Positions 1 through 9,283 of a DNA stretch of 64,000 bases are shown in pieces; positions within the stretch are counted from its first letter, which is position 1; every line of letters begins with the position of its first letter. The position numbers and the translations under genes are program-made. Source of the DNA: DATEOR01 sp036279015 (GTDB lineage Bacteria; Actinomycetota; Thermoleophilia; Gaiellales; Gaiellaceae); assembly GCA_036279015.1 (NCBI GenBank), contig DASUJY010000023.1, positions 19,318 to 83,317 of the forward strand. The letters are read 5' to 3'. Under the pieces are notes generated by a model. It saw only the letters and a list, made by a program, of their open reading frames with translations. It had not been told where the DNA came from and did no database searches.

Positions 1-1
1 G

Positions 2-142
2 CTCGAGGACGCGACACTGCTCCTGATCCTCGCGCCGTGGCCGGCTGCGAAGCACTACACGGACAGCGACTCCGGGCGTGCGCAGGAGCTTCCGCCCAAC
101 GCGTCCGTCGCGCCGATCTCCTCGCCGAGCGAGCACGCCTGA
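2..142 (+). CDS. C-terminal end of an unidentified protein (partial)
   Basis: An open frame enters from the left edge and ends at TGA 140-142, giving 46 residues that start with a hydrophobic run (LLLILAPWP) and continue as a polar tail ending SSPSEHA. This looks like the last membrane helix and cytoplasmic tail of a membrane protein. Its position near nitrate-reductase genes would suit a NarK-type transporter, but no diagnostic motif is visible, so that is only a guess. The gene could also be unrelated. Confidence 0.45.
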   Translation, partial: LEDATLLLILAPWPAAKHYTDSDSGRAQELPPNASVAPISSPSEHA

Positions 143-214
143 CCTCCTGCGTCTGATCCTGGATTCGCCCCGACCGGGGATGGGCAGGCTGAAACGGAAA
201 GGAGGCCCGCCACC

Positions 215-919
215 ATGGCCGAGTCGAACCCGAGCGCTCTGCGGGGCAGTTTGATCCCGGGGCCGGAGCGCCCCGCGACCGACCCCGAAGAGGTGGACGT
301 CTGGGAGCACGTCTCACCGCGGCACGTCAGCGCAGATGAGTGGGAGCGCTTCCGCACGTATATGGCCGAGATCTTCGGCGCGTTCGGTATGGACCTGGAT
401 CAGCCCGGGACCGAGCGGACGCCCGAGCGGTTCCTCAAGGCGATCTACGACGCGACGGCCGGCTACGAGGGCGATCACAACGCACTGACGGCGTTTCCGA
501 CCGAGTGCGAGGGTCCCGATTGCCGGCTGAGCCAGATCATCGAGGGCCCGATCTCGTTCTACTCCCTCTGCGAGCACCACTCGCTGCCCTTCCACGGCTT
601 CGCTCACGTCAGCTACATCGCCGGCGACCGGATCATCGGCATCTCGAAGCTCACGCGGCTCGTGCGCCTGTTCGCACGCCGATTCACGGTGCAGGAGCGG
701 CTCGGGCGCGAGATCGCAGACGCGCTCGTGGAGGTGATGGAGCCGCTCGGCGTCGCGGTCCACCTGGAGGCGGCGCATCTCTGCACGCAAATGCGCGGCG
801 TCCGCGAGGAGCACTCGCGCACCGTGACGACGTTCTGGCGCGGCGTCTTCGACGACGACCCCCCGATCCGGCATGCGTTCCTCCACCAGGTCGAGGCACG
901 CAACCCCTGGCGCGGCTGA
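215..919 (+). CDS. folE: GTP cyclohydrolase I
   Basis: Converts GTP to 7,8-dihydroneopterin triphosphate, the first step of folate and pterin synthesis, in the cytoplasm. The 234-residue product carries both diagnostic blocks: SLCEHHSLPFHG with zinc ligands Cys119 and His122, and LCTQMRGV with Cys190. GISKLTRLVRLFARR between them is the usual substrate-pocket segment. A strong ribosome site (AAAGGAGG, 198-205) sits 9 bases before the ATG. The N-terminal 45 residues are the variable extension typical of the family. It precedes a transporter gene on the same strand by 77 bases, with no clear functional link. Confidence 0.96.
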   Translation: MAESNPSALRGSLIPGPERPATDPEEVDVWEHVSPRHVSADEWERFRTYMAEIFGAFGMDLDQPGTERTPERFLKAIYDATAGYEGDHNALTAFPTECEGPDCRLSQIIEGPISFYSLCEHHSLPFHGFAHVSYIAGDRIIGISKLTRLVRLFARRFTVQERLGREIADALVEVMEPLGVAVHLEAAHLCTQMRGVREEHSRTVTTFWRGVFDDDPPIRHAFLHQVEARNPWRG

Positions 920-996
920 CGTCGCGAGCATCGGTGAGTATGCGCGCGGCGACGGTCGTGGCGATCCTGCCCGGCTGCGCCGAGAGACGGCTGACC

Positions 997-1977
997 ATGG
1001 CGCTTGCTCTTCAGGACTCGGTGCTCGTGCCCGTAAGGCGCGTGCTGGACGCGGTTCCGCCCGCGTCCGGTGCGGCGGTGATGGGCACCGGCATCATCTC
1101 GATCGACCTCACGGTGGACGGGTACGAGACGCTGTCGCGCGTCTTCCTGGCGCTCACGATCGTGCTCTGGGCCGGTCTCGGGCTCATCGTCGCCGGCCGC
1201 GTGCTCTTCGACCGGGGGCGGGCCCGGCTCGAGGCGGCCTCGCCGGCCTCCCTGACGGGCGTCGCCGGGACGGCGGTCCTCGGCGCGCGCTTGGCGCTCC
1301 TCGGCTGGAGCCACGTCGGCGCTGCGCTCCTCGCAATCGCGTTCTGCGTCTGGCTCGCCCTCGTGCCGCGCGTCCTCGGCCGCTGGACCGTGCCCACCGT
1401 GGGCGTCTCGTTCGTGCTCGTCGTCTCGACTGAGTCGCTCGCCGTCCTCGCTGCGATCCTCGCCGCGCGGGAGGACGTCCTCTGGCTCGGCGTCGGCGCG
1501 CTCGCCGCTCTCGCGCTCGGGCTCGCCGCCTACCTGTTCGTGCTCTCGCGCTTCGACCTGCACCAGCTCGTGACGGGCCGCGGCGACCACTGGGTCGCAG
1601 GCGGCGCGCTCGCGATCGCGACGCTCGCCTGCGGCCGGTCGGCCGAGGCGGCGCAGTCCATCGAAGCGCTCGGAAGCCTGGAGGACGGTCTCGGTGTCGC
1701 GGCGCTCGCGCTCTGGGCGGCCGCAGCGCTCTGGCTGCCGGCGCTCGTCGCGGGCGAGGTGCTCGCGCCGAGATTCGCCTACGACGCGCGGCGCTGGTCG
1801 ACCGTCTTCCCGGTCGGCATGTACACGGCCTCGAGCTACGTCGTCGGCCAGGTGGAGGGGATCGGCGGGCTCGTCGACTTCGCACGCGTCTGGATCTGGG
1901 TCGGCTTCGCCGTCTGGCTCGTCGTCTTCGCGGCGCTCCTCAGGCGCGGGCTCGCTCTCTGGCGGGGATCCGTCTAG
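997..1977 (+). CDS. TDT-family (TehA/SLAC1-like) membrane transporter
   Basis: Predicted 326-residue integral membrane protein with about ten hydrophobic segments. The family signatures are GTGIISI near residue 28 and FPVGMYTASSYVVGQV near residue 280, as in tellurite-resistance/C4-dicarboxylate and anion channel proteins of the TDT family. The substrate cannot be told from sequence; members move malate, sulfite, chloride or nitrate-like anions. The frame is open far upstream, inside folE, so the start is inferred. ATG 997 begins just before the first conserved segment; ATG 940 is an alternative. It converges on narI with only 10 bases between the stops. Adjacency to nitrate reductase could mean anion handling, which is inference. 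Confidence 0.85.
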   Translation: MALALQDSVLVPVRRVLDAVPPASGAAVMGTGIISIDLTVDGYETLSRVFLALTIVLWAGLGLIVAGRVLFDRGRARLEAASPASLTGVAGTAVLGARLALLGWSHVGAALLAIAFCVWLALVPRVLGRWTVPTVGVSFVLVVSTESLAVLAAILAAREDVLWLGVGALAALALGLAAYLFVLSRFDLHQLVTGRGDHWVAGGALAIATLACGRSAEAAQSIEALGSLEDGLGVAALALWAAAALWLPALVAGEVLAPRFAYDARRWSTVFPVGMYTASSYVVGQVEGIGGLVDFARVWIWVGFAVWLVVFAALLRRGLALWRGSV

Positions 1978-1987
1978 CGGTGCGGGC

Positions 1988-2692
1988 TCAGCGTCCCGCC
2001 GCGCGCGGAGGGGCGTAGCGGCGGCGGTAGAGCACGTAGGGCCGTCCGAGGTACTGGAACGGGATGCTCCAGACGTGCACGAGCCGGCTGAACGGCCAGA
2101 GGGCGTAAAGCATCCAAGGGATCGCCGCGTGGAGCTGGTAGGCGACCGGGGCGTCCGACATGAGCTCGGGCTTCGGGTCGTAGAAGAGCGAGCGGAACCA
2201 CGGGCCGACGCTCATGCGGTAGTCGTAGCCGGAGCCGAAGACGTTGTAGCCGACGGCCTGGATCTGGCCGAGCACGATCAGGACGAAAAGGAGCATGTAG
2301 ACGGCGACGTCCGCGGTCGAGGTGGTGACGCGGATGCGCGCGATGGCGCCGCGACGGTACGCGAGGATGACGAGCCCGATCAGGCAGATGAACCCTGCGA
2401 TCCCGCCGCCGATCCCGGCCAGGTGGTGGTAGACGTCCTCGGAGATGCCGATGGCCCGGGTCGTCCTGGAGGGGATGAGCTCGCCGATGACGTGGCCGAC
2501 GATGACTGCGATGGCGCCCCAGTGGAAGAGGTTCGAGCCCCAGGCGAGCAGGCGGCTCTCGAGCAGCTGGGTCGACCGGCTCGTCCAGCCGAGCTGATCC
2601 TTGCGGTAGCGCCAGATGTGCCCGCCGACGAAGAGCGCCATCGCCGTGTAGGGGAGGATGACCCAGACGTAGAGATTGGCAGTCTCGCTCAC
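1988..2692 (-). CDS. narI: Respiratory nitrate reductase gamma subunit (cytochrome b)
   Basis: Membrane anchor of nitrate reductase A; it takes electrons from menaquinol and passes them through two b hemes to NarH. The product is 234 residues with five hydrophobic helices. The four heme-ligating histidines line up with the E. coli positions: His57 and His67 in the second helix, His188 and His206 in the fifth. The start is GTG 2692, whose GTGA overlaps the narJ stop by four bases, showing translational coupling. It is the last gene of the operon. Length and motif spacing are those of a complete, functional NarI. Confidence 0.97.
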   Translation of the reverse strand: MSETANLYVWVILPYTAMALFVGGHIWRYRKDQLGWTSRSTQLLESRLLAWGSNLFHWGAIAVIVGHVIGELIPSRTTRAIGISEDVYHHLAGIGGGIAGFICLIGLVILAYRRGAIARIRVTTSTADVAVYMLLFVLIVLGQIQAVGYNVFGSGYDYRMSVGPWFRSLFYDPKPELMSDAPVAYQLHAAIPWMLYALWPFSRLVHVWSIPFQYLGRPYVLYRRRYAPPRAAGR

Positions 2693-3297
2693 GGGCGCGC
2701 CCCGAGCCCGGGCATCACCTCGGGCGGCGCGAACGGCTCGAGGCCGACGCGCTCGTCCGGCGGCCCCTCCGCGAGCAGGCGCGCGAGCCGGTCGCGTTCG
2801 GGCGCGGCGAGTCGCGGCAGCGAGCCGCAGAGCGCCTCGAGCAGGCAGGCCCAGGGGCTTTCGACCTCCGCGAGCCGGCGTCGGAGCAGCTCGAGCGCGA
2901 GGCGGTGCTCGGCGAGGAGCGTCTTCCCGTAGTCGTCGGGCGCGAGGGCCGCGAACTCGAGGAGCGCCGGCAGGAAGTCCGGCAGCTCCTCGGTGTCGAG
3001 GGGGAGGCCGGCGGCCGCGTACAGCCGCTTCAGGCGCAGCAGGGCCATGCCGCGCTTCCGCGTGTCGCCATGCAGGTAGTACGTGAGGTGGAGGCTCGTC
3101 CGCCGGTCGAGGTCGAAGGTCTCGACATAGCAGCGCTGCCGCTCCGCGAGCGGCGTCTCGCGCCACCAGTGCCAGAAGGGGGCGAGCCCGGTGTCAGCCT
3201 CGCCGGCGGCCGCCGCGAGGACCCCGTCGACCTCCTCGCTCGGGTAGTCGAGCGCGAGCGAGAGGAGCCGGTACGGCGTCTCCCGGCTCCGCCTCAC
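2689..3297 (-). CDS. narJ: Nitrate reductase assembly chaperone (delta subunit)
   Basis: NarJ is a cytoplasmic chaperone of the TorD/DmsD superfamily. It binds NarG, guides molybdenum-cofactor insertion, and is not part of the final enzyme. The 202-residue product has the family look: N-terminal YRLLSLALDYPSEEV, central YVETFDLDRRTSLHLTYYLHGDTR, and LPDFLPALLEFAAL. The GTG start at 3297 overlaps the narH stop in a GTGA, and its own stop overlaps the narI start the same way, so all three are coupled. The length is close to the usual 200-240. Confidence 0.95.
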   Translation of the reverse strand: MRRSRETPYRLLSLALDYPSEEVDGVLAAAAGEADTGLAPFWHWWRETPLAERQRCYVETFDLDRRTSLHLTYYLHGDTRKRGMALLRLKRLYAAAGLPLDTEELPDFLPALLEFAALAPDDYGKTLLAEHRLALELLRRRLAEVESPWACLLEALCGSLPRLAAPERDRLARLLAEGPPDERVGLEPFAPPEVMPGLGARP

Positions 3298-4820
3298 GTG
3301 TCGTCTCCGAGCAGTTTCAGCCGGCGTCCGCTCGGCATCCGTTGCGGCGGATAGCCGACCGAGCCGTAGCCGCCGGGCCCGCCCTCGAGCGAGCAGCCGG
3401 CGTGCTCGGCCTCGAGGCGGTCGGCGAGCTCGGCATGCGCCTTCGGGATCACGTACCGGTCCTCGTACTTGGCGATCGCGAGTAGCCGGTACATCGCCTC
3501 GAGCTCGATCGTGTCGAGCCCGACCGAGCGGGCGAGCTCCTCGTCGCGGCCGCCGCCGAGCTGGATCGAGCGCATGACGCCCCGCATCGCGGCGAGGCGG
3601 CGGAGCACCCGGCGGATCACGTCGGAGTCGCCGGCCGAGAGCAGGTTGGCGAGGTACTCGACCGGGATCCGCATGCGCTCGATCGCCGGGAACACATCGT
3701 CGGGATCGCCGTCGTAGCCGTCCGTCGCGAGCGCCGAGTCGATCGGCGAGAGCGGCGGCACGTACCAGACCATCGGCATCGTCCGGTATTCCGGGTGGAG
3801 CGGCAGCGCGATCCGCCAGTCGACCGCGAGCTTGTAGACCGGCGAGCGCCGCGCCGCTTCGAGCCAGTCGTCGGCGATGCCCTCGGCGCGCCCGGCCGCC
3901 TGCACCTCCGGGTCGTTCGGGTCGAGGAAGAGCGAGAGCTGCGACTCGAGCAAGTGCTGCGGGTCGGGGACCGACGCGGCCTCCTCGACCCGGTCGGCGT
4001 CGTAGAGGACGAGCCCCAGGTAGCGGAGGCGGCCGACGCAGGTCTCCGAGCAGATCGTCGGCAGCCCGACCTCGAGCCGCGGGTAGCAGAGCGTGCACTT
4101 CTCCGCTTTGCCGGTCCTGTGGTTGAAGTAGACCTTCTTGTACGGGCAGCCGGAGACGCAGAAGCGCCAGGCGCGGCACTTGTCCTGGTCGACGAGGACG
4201 ACGCCGTCCTCCTCGCGCTTGTACATCGCGCCCGACGGGCACGAGGCGACGCAGCTGGGATTGAGGCAGTGCTCGCAGATGCGCGGGAGGTAGAACATGA
4301 ACGCCTGCTCGTACTCCATCCGGACCTTGTCCTCGATGCCGGCGAGGAGCGGGTCGTGGACGGCGTGCTCGGGGGCGCCGGCGAGGTTGTCGTCCCAGTT
4401 CGGCCCGGTCTTCACGCTGATCCGGTCGCCGGTGAGCTGGGAGCGCGGCGTCGCGACGGGGTCGTGCTCGGAGAGCGGCGCGTTGATCAGCGTCTCGTAG
4501 TCGTACGTCCACGGCTCGTAGTAGTCGTCGATCGTCGGCAGGTCCGGGTTCCAGAAGATCGTGAGCAGCTTGCGGAGCTGCCCGCCGCCCTTGAGCCGGA
4601 GCCGTCCCTTGCGGTCCAGCTCCCAGCCGCCGCGCCATTTGTCGTTGTCCTCGTACGTGCGCGGATAGCCGAGCCCCGGCTTCGTCTCGACGTTGTTGAA
4701 CCAGACGTACTCGGTCCCGGGCCGGTTCGTCCACACCTGCTTGCAGGTGACCGAGCAGGTGTGGCAGCCGATGCACTTGTCGAGGTTCATCACCATCGCC
4801 ACCTGCGCGCGGACTCGCAT
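3294..4820 (-). CDS. narH: Respiratory nitrate reductase beta subunit (iron-sulfur)
   Basis: Electron-transfer subunit between NarI hemes and the NarG molybdenum centre, on the cytoplasmic face of the membrane. The 508-residue product has the four cysteine groups of the family: CIGCHTCSVTC, CEHCLNPSCVASC, CRAWRFCVSGC and CTLCYPRLEVGLPTICSETC. In the third group a tryptophan replaces one cysteine, the known signature of the [3Fe-4S] centre; the other three clusters are [4Fe-4S]. ATG 4820 overlaps the narG stop (TAATG), so it is coupled to narG. Complete length for the family. Confidence 0.98.
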   Translation of the reverse strand: MRVRAQVAMVMNLDKCIGCHTCSVTCKQVWTNRPGTEYVWFNNVETKPGLGYPRTYEDNDKWRGGWELDRKGRLRLKGGGQLRKLLTIFWNPDLPTIDDYYEPWTYDYETLINAPLSEHDPVATPRSQLTGDRISVKTGPNWDDNLAGAPEHAVHDPLLAGIEDKVRMEYEQAFMFYLPRICEHCLNPSCVASCPSGAMYKREEDGVVLVDQDKCRAWRFCVSGCPYKKVYFNHRTGKAEKCTLCYPRLEVGLPTICSETCVGRLRYLGLVLYDADRVEEAASVPDPQHLLESQLSLFLDPNDPEVQAAGRAEGIADDWLEAARRSPVYKLAVDWRIALPLHPEYRTMPMVWYVPPLSPIDSALATDGYDGDPDDVFPAIERMRIPVEYLANLLSAGDSDVIRRVLRRLAAMRGVMRSIQLGGGRDEELARSVGLDTIELEAMYRLLAIAKYEDRYVIPKAHAELADRLEAEHAGCSLEGGPGGYGSVGYPPQRMPSGRRLKLLGDDT

Positions 4821-7800
4821 TAGAAGGTCACCTCCTGGGAGCGCCGGCGCAGCACGGTGATCTCGTCGCGCTGCGAGCCGGTCGGACCGTAGTAGTTGAA
4901 CCCGTACGAGAGCTGGGCGTAGCCGCCGACGAGGTGCGACGGCTTGAAGACGATCCGCGTGAGCGAGTTGTCGGTGCCGCCGCGCCGGCCCGTCGTCTCC
5001 GTCTTGGGCACATTCAGGTGCCGGTCTTTCGAGTGGTACATCATGCAGGTGCCCTTCGGCAGCCGGTGCGTGACGGCGGCGCGACAGGAGATGACGCCGT
5101 TTCGGTTCACGGCCTCGACCCAGTCGTCGTCCCGGATGCCGAGCGCCTCGGCGTCCTCGCGGCTGATCCAGAGCGCCTTCCCGCCGCGGAAGAGCGTCAG
5201 CATGTGCAGGTTGTCCTGGTACTCGGAGTGAATCGACCACTTCGAGTGCGGGGTCAGGTAGCGGAGCGTCACCTCGACCGCGTCGCCGCCGACGCCCTGG
5301 TCGCCGAAATGGCGCCGGTAGGCGAGCGGTGGGCGGTAGACCGGCAGACCCTCGCCGAGCTCGAGGAGCCAGGCGTGGTCGAGGTAGAAGTGCTGGCGCC
5401 CCGAGAGGGTGTGCCACGGCTTCTCCCGTTCGACGTTCATCGTGAACGGCGCGTAGCGGCGGCCGTGCGCCTCGATTCCGGACCACTCGGGCGAGGTGAT
5501 CACCGTCCGCGGCTGCACCGACGCCTCGTGCAGCGTGATGCGGTCTCCGGCCCGCGGGCCGGCGAGATCGGCGAGCGGTACCCCGACGCGCTTCTCAAGC
5601 GCGCGGAAGCCCTCGACGGCGAGGCGCCCGTTGGTCGTGCCCGAGAGCGCGAGGATCGCCTCGCAGGCGCCCTCGACCCGCTCCAGGGAGGGCCGCCCGT
5701 CTGCGGGCCCCCCTCGAACCGTGCCATTCTGGCTGCGGAGCCACTCGACCTCCTCAAGCGGCTTCCACGACGCTCCCTTCACCGCCAGCCCGAGCTCGTC
5801 GACGAGCGGGCCGAGAGCATGGAGCTTCGCCGCCGTCGCCGGGTAGTCGCGCTCGACGACGACGAGCTTCGGCATCGTGCGCCCCGGCACCGGCTCGCAC
5901 TCGCCGGCCCGCCAGTCGGCCACCTCCCCGAAGGGTTGCGCCGTCTCGTCCGGGGAGTCGTGGGCGAGGGGGGAGGCGACGACGTCGCGGCGGACTCCGA
6001 GGTGGGCCTCGGCCAGCTCGGAGAACCGTTGCGCGACGAGCCCGAAGGCGTCCCAGTCCGACTTCGTCTCCCACGGCGGTGGGATCGCCGCGTTGAAGGT
6101 GTGCACGAACGGGTGCAGGTCGGTGGAGGAGAGGTCGACCTTCTCGTACCAGGTCGCCGCGGGCAGCACGATGTCGGAGAAGAGCGCGTTCGACGTCATG
6201 CGGAAGTCGATCGTCGTCAGGAGGTCGAGCTTCCCCTCGGGCGCCGCGTCGCGCCAGACGACCTCGGACGGGCGCAGCTCGGGCGGCGACTCCTCGGCGC
6301 GCACCGCGGGCAGCGTCGTACCGAGCAGGTGGCGGAGGAAGTACTCGTGCCCCTTGGCCGAGCTGCCGAGGAGGTTCGAGCGCCACACCGTGAGCACGCG
6401 CGGCCAGTTCTCGGGCGCATCCGGGTCCTCGCAGGCGAAGCGCAGCCGCCTCTCGCGGAGCTCGCCGGCGACGTGCGCGGCGGGGTCAAGGCCCGCCTGC
6501 TCGGCCTCGGCGCAGAGCTCGAGGGTGGAGCGGTCGAACGACGGGAACGACGGCAGCCAGCCGAGCCGCGCGGCGAGCGCGTTCAGGTCGACGAGGGAGC
6601 GCCCCGCGAAGAGCCCGCGTCCGAGCGGCGAGGCGAGCTCCTCGGGCCCGAAGCCCTCGTAGCGCCACTGGTCGGTGGCGAGGTGGAAGAAGGGCGTCCC
6701 GGCCTGCTGCCGCGGCGGGCGCACCCAGTCGGTGGCGAAGGCGACCGTCTGCCAGCCCGCGAGCGGGCGCACCTTCTCCTGGCCGACGTAGTGCGCCCAG
6801 CCGCCCCCGTTCACGCCCTCGCAGCCGCAGAGCAGGACGAGCGCGAGGAAGGAGCGGTAGACGAGGTCGGAGTGGAACCAGTGGTTCGTGCCGGCGCCCA
6901 TCGCGATCATCGAGCGCCCGTTCGTCCGCTCGGCGTTGTGCGCGAACTCGCGCGCGACCCGCGCGCACTCGTGCCGGTCGACCGAGGTCAGCTCCTCCTG
7001 CCAGGCCGGCGTGCACGGTTGGGGATCGTCGTAGCCTTCCGGCCACTCTCCCGGAAGCCCTTCGCGCCCGACCCCGTACTGCGCGAGCATCAGGTCGAGC
7101 ACCGTCGTCACGAGCTGCCCGCCGACCTCGAGTGTCGGGACGCCGCGGCGCATCGAGCCGCCGCCCTCGGTGTCGCCAACGTCGAACCGGGGCAGGTCGA
7201 CTGGCACGGCATGTCCGTGGCCGAAGAGGCTCAGCGCCGGCTCGATCCCCTCGAGCCGCAGGTTCCAGCGGCCGTCGTCCCCCGGCGCATAGCGGTGCCC
7301 GACCGAGCCGGACGGCACCGTGGGCCCGCCGGCGGCCTCGTCCCAGACGACCGGCTTCCATTCCGGCAGCTCCTCGTCGGACCCGAGGTCGGAGGCGCGA
7401 AGGAAGCGGTCGGGCACGTAGGCGCCGTCGCGCTCGCGGAGCGTCACGAGGAGCGGCAGGTCGGTGAAGCGGCGCGCGTAGTCCTCGAAGTACGGCACCG
7501 GCCGCTCGACGTAGCACTCCTTCAGAATCACGTGCCCCATCGCGAGCGCCAGCGCTGCGTCGGTGCCCGGCTGGGCGGGCAGCCACTGGTCGGCGAACTT
7601 GACGTGCTCGGCGAAGTCGGGTGAGACGACGACGACCTTCTGCCCGCGGTAACGCGCCTCGACCATGAAGTGCGCATCCGGGGTCCGTGTCGTCGGCAGG
7701 TTCGTGCCCCAGACGATCAGGTAGCCGGCGTTCCACCAGTCGCCGGACTCCGGCACGTCGGTCTGGTCGCCGAACGTCTGCGGCGAGGCGGGCGGCAGGT

Positions 7801-8533
7801 CCGCGTACCAGTCGTAGAAGGAGAGGATGACGCCGCCGATCAGCGCGAGGAACCGCGTCCCTGAGGCGTAGGAGGCCATCGACATCGCGGGGATCGGCGT
7901 GAAGCCGACGACGCGGTCGGGGCCGTAGCGCTTGATCGTGTGCACGTGCGCCGCCGCGATCATGTCGACGGCCTCCTCCCAGGACGCGCGGACGAAGCCG
8001 CCCTTGCCGCGCTGCGACTGGTACTCCCGCCGCGCCTCGGGGTCGTCGACGATCGACGCCCACGCATCGACCGAGTCGCCCAGCCGCTCGCGCGCCTCGC
8101 GGAACCGCTCGAGCAGGCTCCCCCGCACGTAGGGGTAGCGCAGCCGCAGCGGCGAGTACGTGTACCAGGAGAACGAGGCGCCGCGCGGGCAACCCCGCGG
8201 CTCGTACTCCGGCATCTCCGGCCCGGTCGAGGGGTAGTCGACCGCCTGGGTCTCCCAGGTGATGATCCCGTCCTTGACGTAGACGTTCCAGGAGCAGGAG
8301 CCGGTGCAGTTGACGCCGTGGGTCGAGCGGACGACCCGGTCGTGCTGCCAGCGCTCGCGGTAGAACGACTCGGACTCGCGCCCCTTGGCGACGAGCTGGC
8401 TCCAGCCTTCGGCCGAGACCGGCCCGCGGCGGAAGAAGCGGTGGGCGGGGAGGAGCGAGGACCGGAGGGCGGCGTCGAGGGCGGTCTCGCCCGGGAGGCC
8501 GTCCCGCGTGCGCCCATCCGCTCGCCGAGCCAT
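4820..8533 (-). CDS. narG: Respiratory nitrate reductase alpha subunit (molybdopterin)
   Basis: Catalytic subunit reducing nitrate to nitrite at a Mo-bis-MGD centre. The product is 1237 residues, the usual size. The unusual His/Cys [4Fe-4S] cluster (FS0) is present: His72, Cys76, Cys80 and Cys115. FYDWYADLPPASPQTFGDQTD contains the aspartate region that ligates molybdenum. There is no twin-arginine signal, so the active site should face the cytoplasm as in E. coli NarG, unlike the archaeal outward-facing type. First nar gene of the cluster, 59 bases downstream of the ric gene. Long open frames on the opposite strand and in other frames here are composition artefacts. Confidence 0.98.
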   Translation of the reverse strand: MARRADGRTRDGLPGETALDAALRSSLLPAHRFFRRGPVSAEGWSQLVAKGRESESFYRERWQHDRVVRSTHGVNCTGSCSWNVYVKDGIITWETQAVDYPSTGPEMPEYEPRGCPRGASFSWYTYSPLRLRYPYVRGSLLERFREARERLGDSVDAWASIVDDPEARREYQSQRGKGGFVRASWEEAVDMIAAAHVHTIKRYGPDRVVGFTPIPAMSMASYASGTRFLALIGGVILSFYDWYADLPPASPQTFGDQTDVPESGDWWNAGYLIVWGTNLPTTRTPDAHFMVEARYRGQKVVVVSPDFAEHVKFADQWLPAQPGTDAALALAMGHVILKECYVERPVPYFEDYARRFTDLPLLVTLRERDGAYVPDRFLRASDLGSDEELPEWKPVVWDEAAGGPTVPSGSVGHRYAPGDDGRWNLRLEGIEPALSLFGHGHAVPVDLPRFDVGDTEGGGSMRRGVPTLEVGGQLVTTVLDLMLAQYGVGREGLPGEWPEGYDDPQPCTPAWQEELTSVDRHECARVAREFAHNAERTNGRSMIAMGAGTNHWFHSDLVYRSFLALVLLCGCEGVNGGGWAHYVGQEKVRPLAGWQTVAFATDWVRPPRQQAGTPFFHLATDQWRYEGFGPEELASPLGRGLFAGRSLVDLNALAARLGWLPSFPSFDRSTLELCAEAEQAGLDPAAHVAGELRERRLRFACEDPDAPENWPRVLTVWRSNLLGSSAKGHEYFLRHLLGTTLPAVRAEESPPELRPSEVVWRDAAPEGKLDLLTTIDFRMTSNALFSDIVLPAATWYEKVDLSSTDLHPFVHTFNAAIPPPWETKSDWDAFGLVAQRFSELAEAHLGVRRDVVASPLAHDSPDETAQPFGEVADWRAGECEPVPGRTMPKLVVVERDYPATAAKLHALGPLVDELGLAVKGASWKPLEEVEWLRSQNGTVRGGPADGRPSLERVEGACEAILALSGTTNGRLAVEGFRALEKRVGVPLADLAGPRAGDRITLHEASVQPRTVITSPEWSGIEAHGRRYAPFTMNVEREKPWHTLSGRQHFYLDHAWLLELGEGLPVYRPPLAYRRHFGDQGVGGDAVEVTLRYLTPHSKWSIHSEYQDNLHMLTLFRGGKALWISREDAEALGIRDDDWVEAVNRNGVISCRAAVTHRLPKGTCMMYHSKDRHLNVPKTETTGRRGGTDNSLTRIVFKPSHLVGGYAQLSYGFNYYGPTGSQRDEITVLRRRSQEVTF

Positions 8534-8592
8534 CGGCCCGACAGCCTACGAAAGGTCGGCTCGAACTGCGGCAGCAGAAGGAGAACCGGGGC

Positions 8593-9258
8593 TCATGCTG
8601 CGGCGAGCGCCCGAGGGAAGAGCACGTTGTTCTCCTCGTGGATGTGCCGATGGAGGTCGAGCTCGAGCTCGCGCAACCCGTCGAGCGTGGCCCGGTGCGT
8701 GTTGCAGAGGGCCCCGTCGAGCGCGTAGCCCTTCGCGAGCTCCCGCAGGCGCGCGAGCGCGGCGCCCGTCTCCTCGTGGTCGTGTTCGAGCGCGGCAAGC
8801 TGGTCGGGGTCGAACGGGCCTCCGGTACGGCAGAGCGGGAAGGTCTGCTCCTCCTCGAAGGCCATGTGCCCCTCGAGCTCGGCGCGCATCGCCCGGAACG
8901 TGTCGCGCAGGTCGGCGAGGTCCGGTTGCACGGCGCCGTGAGCGCGGACGACCTTCTCGAGCAGCGCGTCGAGGCGCGGCAGCTCGTCGCGCAGCCGGTC
9001 GTGGTGGGCGGCGACGATGTGGTCGCAGAGCTCGGCGAGGGGCACTTGCGTCCAGTCGGGCTCGGCGCCCTCCTCGGCGGCTGCCGCCTCGAGCTGGGCG
9101 GCCGTCTCTGCGACGTCGAGGCCGCGGCTCTCGCATGCCTCCCGCAGGCTGCGCTTGCCGCCGCAGCAGTAGTCGAGCCCCAGGCGCTCGAGCACGCGTG
9201 CGCGGGCGGGGCGCTCGAGCACGAGCTCGGCGACGGTACGGGACGGATCGATCGTCAT
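8593..9258 (-). CDS. ric: Iron-sulfur cluster repair di-iron protein (RIC/ScdA/YtfE family)
   Basis: Repairs iron-sulfur centres damaged by nitric oxide or oxidants. The 221-residue product has an N-terminal DUF542/ScdA domain with the YCCGGKRSL motif (about residues 29-37), then a hemerythrin-like four-helix domain with histidine/glutamate di-iron ligands (HIVAAHHD, HMAFEEE, HDHEE, HIHEEN). The start ATG 9258 follows AAGGAG. It lies directly upstream of narG on the same strand, so it is probably co-transcribed. That fits the job, because nitrate respiration generates nitrite and nitric oxide that attack the many clusters of NarGH. Confidence 0.93.
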   Translation of the reverse strand: MTIDPSRTVAELVLERPARARVLERLGLDYCCGGKRSLREACESRGLDVAETAAQLEAAAAEEGAEPDWTQVPLAELCDHIVAAHHDRLRDELPRLDALLEKVVRAHGAVQPDLADLRDTFRAMRAELEGHMAFEEEQTFPLCRTGGPFDPDQLAALEHDHEETGAALARLRELAKGYALDGALCNTHRATLDGLRELELDLHRHIHEENNVLFPRALAAA

Positions 9259-9283
9259 TCGCTTCTCCTTGCGTCGATGGGCT

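Noticed and set aside
4934..7624. Very long open frame on the + strand opposite narG
   Set aside because: Composition artefact of GC-rich coding DNA: no ribosome site or recognisable domain, and it is fully antisense to a textbook narG.
6486..8798. 770-codon open frame in another minus-strand reading frame over narG
   Set aside because: Arginine/alanine-rich shadow of narG with no family features.
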